Shown here: piece after piece, positions 61,553-64,000 of the stretch
Layout: each line of letters starts with the position of its first letter
Numbering within the stretch: the first letter of the stretch is position 1
Assembly: GCF_030316895.1 (NCBI RefSeq)
Contig: NZ_JASZYV010000001.1
Span: 1,178,001-1,242,000 of the forward strand
Origin: Variovorax dokdonensis
GTDB lineage: Bacteria; Pseudomonadota; Gammaproteobacteria; Burkholderiales; Burkholderiaceae_C
Direction: 5' to 3'
Length of the DNA: 64,000 bases
Program-made: the position numbers and the translations under genes
The notes under the pieces: generated by a model
Seen by the model: the letters and a program-made list of their open reading frames with translations, nothing else
What the model was told of the DNA's origin: nothing
Database searches by the model: none

Positions 61553-62515
61553 ATGCAGGTGCTGCAGGCCAATCTCTTCGAACGCTTCCGTCCCTATCGA
61601 CGTCGGGCCGAAGTCGCGTTCTGGATCGGGCTGCTAGTGCTGCAGGTGGCGGCCAGCGTCGCGGTGGCCTTGGTCGACGCGCGCGGCGGTGGCCGCGAGG
61701 TGGCGTTCTGGCAGGTGCTGGTGTGGGAGCTCAGCAGCCACCTCGTGATCCTGGCGCTGGTGCCGGCGGTGATCGCATTCGAGCGGCGCTTTCCGCTCTC
61801 GGGCGACCGGCTCTGGCGCAACCTGCCCTGGCACGCGCTGGGCAGCGTGCTCTTCAGCCTGCTGCACGTGGCGGGCATGGTTCTGCTGCGCCGCATGGCT
61901 TACGCCTGGGCGGGACAGCAATACGACTTCGGCGACTGGCTCCGGCACTGGCCCTACGAATACTTCAAGGATGTCCGCACCTACGTGCTCATCCTTCTGC
62001 TGCTGCTGGGCTATCGCTTGTTCTTATTGCGCCTGCAGGGCGAGGCGCGCGTGCTGGACGAGCCCGAAGGGACGCCTTTACCACCCGAAGTCAGCGGCTT
62101 GACCGCCGCGCCCGCACCGGATGGCAATGCGTCCGAAGAGCGCGGCGAACCGCCCACGCCCGCTGTCCGCAGCCGGCCCGACCGCTTCCTGGTCCGCAAG
62201 CTTCGCCGCGAGTTCTTGATCGCCGCTTCAGACATCGACTGGGTGCAGGCGCAGGGCAACTACGTGGGCTTGCACGTGAACGGGCACGACTACCTGCTGC
62301 GTGCGACGCTCACGGAGTTTCTGGATCAACTCGATCCCGCCCGTCATGTTCGCGTGCATCGAAGCTGGGCGGTGCATCTGGATCGGATCGCGGAGATCGA
62401 ACCGCTGGAAGGCGGCGATTCCCGGCTGCACATGCGAGGAGGCGGGCAGGTGCCCTGCAGCCGCCGCTTCCGCGCCAACCTGCAGGCGAATGCGCAGGCT
62501 GGGCGGGGCACTTGA
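61553..62515 (+). CDS. Membrane-bound LytTR-family DNA-binding protein
   Basis: A 320-residue protein. The N-terminal part has four membrane segments (about 22-44, 60-82, 95-118, 142-165) with no sensor or receiver domain recognised. A charged linker (about 170-205) leads to a LytTR DNA-binding domain (about 210-310): IAASDIDWVQAQGNYVGLHV, LTEFLDQLDPARHVRVHRSW, VHLDRIAEIEPLEGGD. The regulator therefore acts from the membrane. It is divergent from the acyltransferase gene and probably controls it and itself through the GGGACG array. No histidine kinase is adjacent. Confidence 0.9.
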   Translation: MQVLQANLFERFRPYRRRAEVAFWIGLLVLQVAASVAVALVDARGGGREVAFWQVLVWELSSHLVILALVPAVIAFERRFPLSGDRLWRNLPWHALGSVLFSLLHVAGMVLLRRMAYAWAGQQYDFGDWLRHWPYEYFKDVRTYVLILLLLLGYRLFLLRLQGEARVLDEPEGTPLPPEVSGLTAAPAPDGNASEERGEPPTPAVRSRPDRFLVRKLRREFLIAASDIDWVQAQGNYVGLHVNGHDYLLRATLTEFLDQLDPARHVRVHRSWAVHLDRIAEIEPLEGGDSRLHMRGGGQVPCSRRFRANLQANAQAGRGT

Positions 62516-62519
62516 CAGG

Positions 62520-63179
62520 TCAGGGCTGCATGCCCGCCAGGTAAGGCGCCGGATCGACCGGAATGCCGTTCTTTCGGATCTCGAAGTGCAGCATGGGCGT
62601 GCCTTCGGCGTTGCGGCCGATCTCGCCGATCTTCTGGCCCTGCGTGACCGTCTGGCGCTCCTGAACCAGCACGATGCGGTTGTGGGCGTAGGCGGTCAGA
62701 AAGTTGTCGCCGTGGTCCACGATGATCAGGTTGCCGAAGTTGCGCAGCTCGTCGCCGACGTAGACGACGCGGCCGGCCGCCGAGGCCATCACCGGGTCGC
62801 CGAGCTGGCCGGCGATGTCGATGCCCTTGTTGTCCTTGCCATCGAAGCGTCCGACCACGGTGCCGTTGGCTGGTCGGATGAACCGGGCCGTCAATGGCGC
62901 GACCGCCGTGCCCGGCACGGCACCAGGCTGTACGGGCTGTCCGGAAACACCTGGTTGCATCGCGCCCGGCATGCCGCTTTGGGGCGTTCCTGCGGGCGCG
63001 CCGGGCGTGCCTGGGGCCGGGTAGGGCGCCATGGGCGGCAGCGGCGTGGACGTGCAGGCGGTGATCAGGATGGCGGACGCCGCAGCGCCGGCGGCCATCG
63101 CCACGCGCCGGAACGCGACCTTGCGGGCCGCGATGTGACAGGGGCGTGAAGCGGAATGAAGTTTCTTGTCTTGATGCAT
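62520..63179 (-). CDS. NlpD-like lipoprotein with degenerate LytM (M23) domain
   Basis: A 219-residue lipoprotein: lipobox ending in ITAC near residue 42, Pro/Gly/Ala-rich linker (about 45-100), and a LytM domain (about 105-215). The zinc-ligand motifs are replaced as in NlpD: NKGIDIAG instead of H-x3-D with His, and MLHFEIR instead of HxH. It is thus probably not a peptidase but an activator of an amidase such as AmiC during cell separation. Unlike E. coli NlpD it has no LysM domain. Start at 63179 gives a basic n-region. Confidence 0.85.
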   Translation of the reverse strand: MHQDKKLHSASRPCHIAARKVAFRRVAMAAGAAASAILITACTSTPLPPMAPYPAPGTPGAPAGTPQSGMPGAMQPGVSGQPVQPGAVPGTAVAPLTARFIRPANGTVVGRFDGKDNKGIDIAGQLGDPVMASAAGRVVYVGDELRNFGNLIIVDHGDNFLTAYAHNRIVLVQERQTVTQGQKIGEIGRNAEGTPMLHFEIRKNGIPVDPAPYLAGMQP

Positions 63180-63300
63180 GGCTTGCTTGGATGTGCTCAC
63201 GAGCGACGATGTTCGCACACGCGAGGCCGGTGAGCCAGCCTGGGCCGGACGCGGCCTCGCTCACGGCACGATGCGCAAGGCATGGTGCGCGTGGCGCTCG

Positions 63301-63852
63301 TCATCGGATGTCCACGGTATGAATACGGCCGAAGACGCCAGTGCGCCGATCCTCGAAGTACAGGCGAAGTGCCTCGCGCACGGTGCGAAAGGCGATCTCG
63401 TCCCAGGGGATTTCGGCTTCCTCGAACAGGCGCGCCTCGATCGTCTCGTGGCCGGGATCGAAGCGGTCGTCCAGGAGTTCGGCGCGGTAGAAGAGGTGGA
63501 CCTGGCCGACCCGCGTGACGCTCATCACCGCGAACAACTCGCCCATGCGGAAGTTGGCGCCCGATTCCTCGGTGGTCTCGCGCGCTGCGCCCTCGGCGAC
63601 GGTTTCTTCCAGTTCCATGAAGCCTGCGGGCAGCGTCCACTTGCCCCAGCGCGGCTCGATATTGCGCTTGCAAAGCAGCACGCGATCGCCGAGCACGGGG
63701 ATCGTGCCGACCACGTTGAGCGGGTTCTCGTAGTGGATGGTGTCGCAAGCGGGGCAGACGGCGCGCTGGCGCGTGTCGCCGTCGTCGGGAACACGGTAGG
63801 CGACTGCGGTGCCGCAGTTCTTGCAGAACTTGATGAGAGGCCGCTCGATCAT
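63301..63852 (-). CDS. Nudix hydrolase with N-terminal zinc ribbon
   Basis: A 183-residue protein. The zinc ribbon (about 8-38) has C-x2-C (FCKNCGTAV) and C-x2-C (CPACDTIHYENP). The Nudix box starts at GFMELEETVAEGAARETTEE and ends SGA, fitting G-x5-E-x7-RE-x2-EE-x-G. The ribbon plus Nudix layout resembles NudC-type and related ADP-ribose or NADH pyrophosphatases, but the NudC SQPWPFPxS sequence is absent. Substrate unknown. It starts 7 bp after the FAH-family gene on the same strand. Confidence 0.92.
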   Translation of the reverse strand: MIERPLIKFCKNCGTAVAYRVPDDGDTRQRAVCPACDTIHYENPLNVVGTIPVLGDRVLLCKRNIEPRWGKWTLPAGFMELEETVAEGAARETTEESGANFRMGELFAVMSVTRVGQVHLFYRAELLDDRFDPGHETIEARLFEEAEIPWDEIAFRTVREALRLYFEDRRTGVFGRIHTVDIR

Positions 63853-63859
63853 GGTCGCG

Positions 63860-64000
63860 TCAGACCACCTTGACGCGAAGTTCCGGCAGGCCGGCGACGC
63901 CGCCCACCAACGTGTCGCCCGCCACCACCGCGGCCACCCCTTCGGGCGTGCCGGTGTAGATCAGGTCGCCGGGTTGCAGCTCCCAGGCGGTCGACAGGTG
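63860..64000 (-). CDS. Fumarylacetoacetate hydrolase family protein (C-terminal part, cut by window edge)
   Basis: Only the last 46 residues are inside the window: [20 protein letters not shown] followed by a Gly/Val-rich stretch ending LPELRVKVV. The segment [15 protein letters not shown] is the hallmark C-terminal strand-turn of the FAH family (fumarylpyruvate, acylpyruvate and 2-hydroxyhepta-dienedioate hydrolases). Specific substrate cannot be decided from this part. Confidence 0.88.
   Translation of the reverse strand, partial: HLSTAWELQPGDLIYTGTPEGVAAVVAGDTLVGGVAGLPELRVKVV

Noticed and set aside
1..64000. Mobile elements, rRNA, CRISPR or a defence island
   Set aside because: No transposase, integrase, phage, rRNA or cas-like genes were recognised. 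RecBCD is the only DNA-processing system, and gene content and composition look chromosomal throughout.

Overview
The window is a high-GC, gene-dense bacterial chromosome segment. It looks like a betaproteobacterium of the Comamonadaceae, most like Variovorax. Reasons: the aerobic benzoyl-CoA (box) gene order with a BoxR regulator, a Bug/TctC tripartite transporter, an ESPR-type giant autotransporter, the thrS-infC-rpmI-rplT-pheS-pheT-ihfA-merR-tRNA-Pro block, and the style of the intergenic palindromic repeat. The genus is inferred from sequence style and was not searched.

Layout. 1-5.9 kb: a tripartite tricarboxylate transporter (tctC-tctB-tctA, minus strand) runs into a TIM-barrel sugar isomerase/epimerase-like gene cut by the left edge. 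Upstream are a TetR regulator and a divergent thiamine-diphosphate enzyme. A perfect inverted repeat at the tctC promoter and a half match at the tetR promoter suggest one regulon. 5.9-9.5 kb: a SWIB-domain protein with a Lys/Ala/Pro repeat tail, an EamA permease, a gamma-glutamylcyclotransferase-like protein and isocitrate lyase (aceA) with palindromes upstream. 9.5-18 kb: the translation block thrS-infC-rpmI-rplT-pheS-pheT-ihfA-merR-tRNA-Pro. thrS is preceded by what looks like a threonine leader-peptide attenuator, and infC appears to use an ATC start. 18-29 kb: a lytic transglycosylase, then recC-recB-recD overlapping by 4 bp each. 29-37 kb: a solitary autotransporter-like barrel, a voltage-gated-type K+ channel with a C-terminal zinc ribbon, small envelope genes, and a four-gene set encoding a flavin/iron-sulfur subunit, a fused gamma-alpha 2-oxoacid oxidoreductase, its TPP beta subunit and a CBS protein. 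37.6-45.2 kb: a 2511-residue autotransporter.

45-60 kb is a benzoate locus. Minus strand: boxR, then boxC-boxB-boxA, a MaoC hydratase and a DUF2254 membrane protein. Plus strand, divergent: a DUF4863 protein, benzoate-CoA ligase, an alpha/beta hydrolase and a five-gene Liv-type ABC importer. Together they would import an aromatic acid, activate it to its CoA thioester, epoxidise it (BoxAB) and open the ring (BoxC). The dehydrogenase BoxD is not in the window. TGCA repeats bracket the predicted -10 elements of both boxC and boxR, and an 11-bp inverted repeat overlaps the divergent promoter.

60-64 kb: an acyltransferase-3 membrane protein overlapping livF tail to tail, a divergent membrane-bound LytTR regulator with three GGGACG repeats at an exact 20-bp period between them, an NlpD-like degenerate LytM lipoprotein, a Nudix hydrolase and the end of a fumarylacetoacetate-hydrolase family gene. 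No insertion sequence, prophage, CRISPR array or rRNA was seen.
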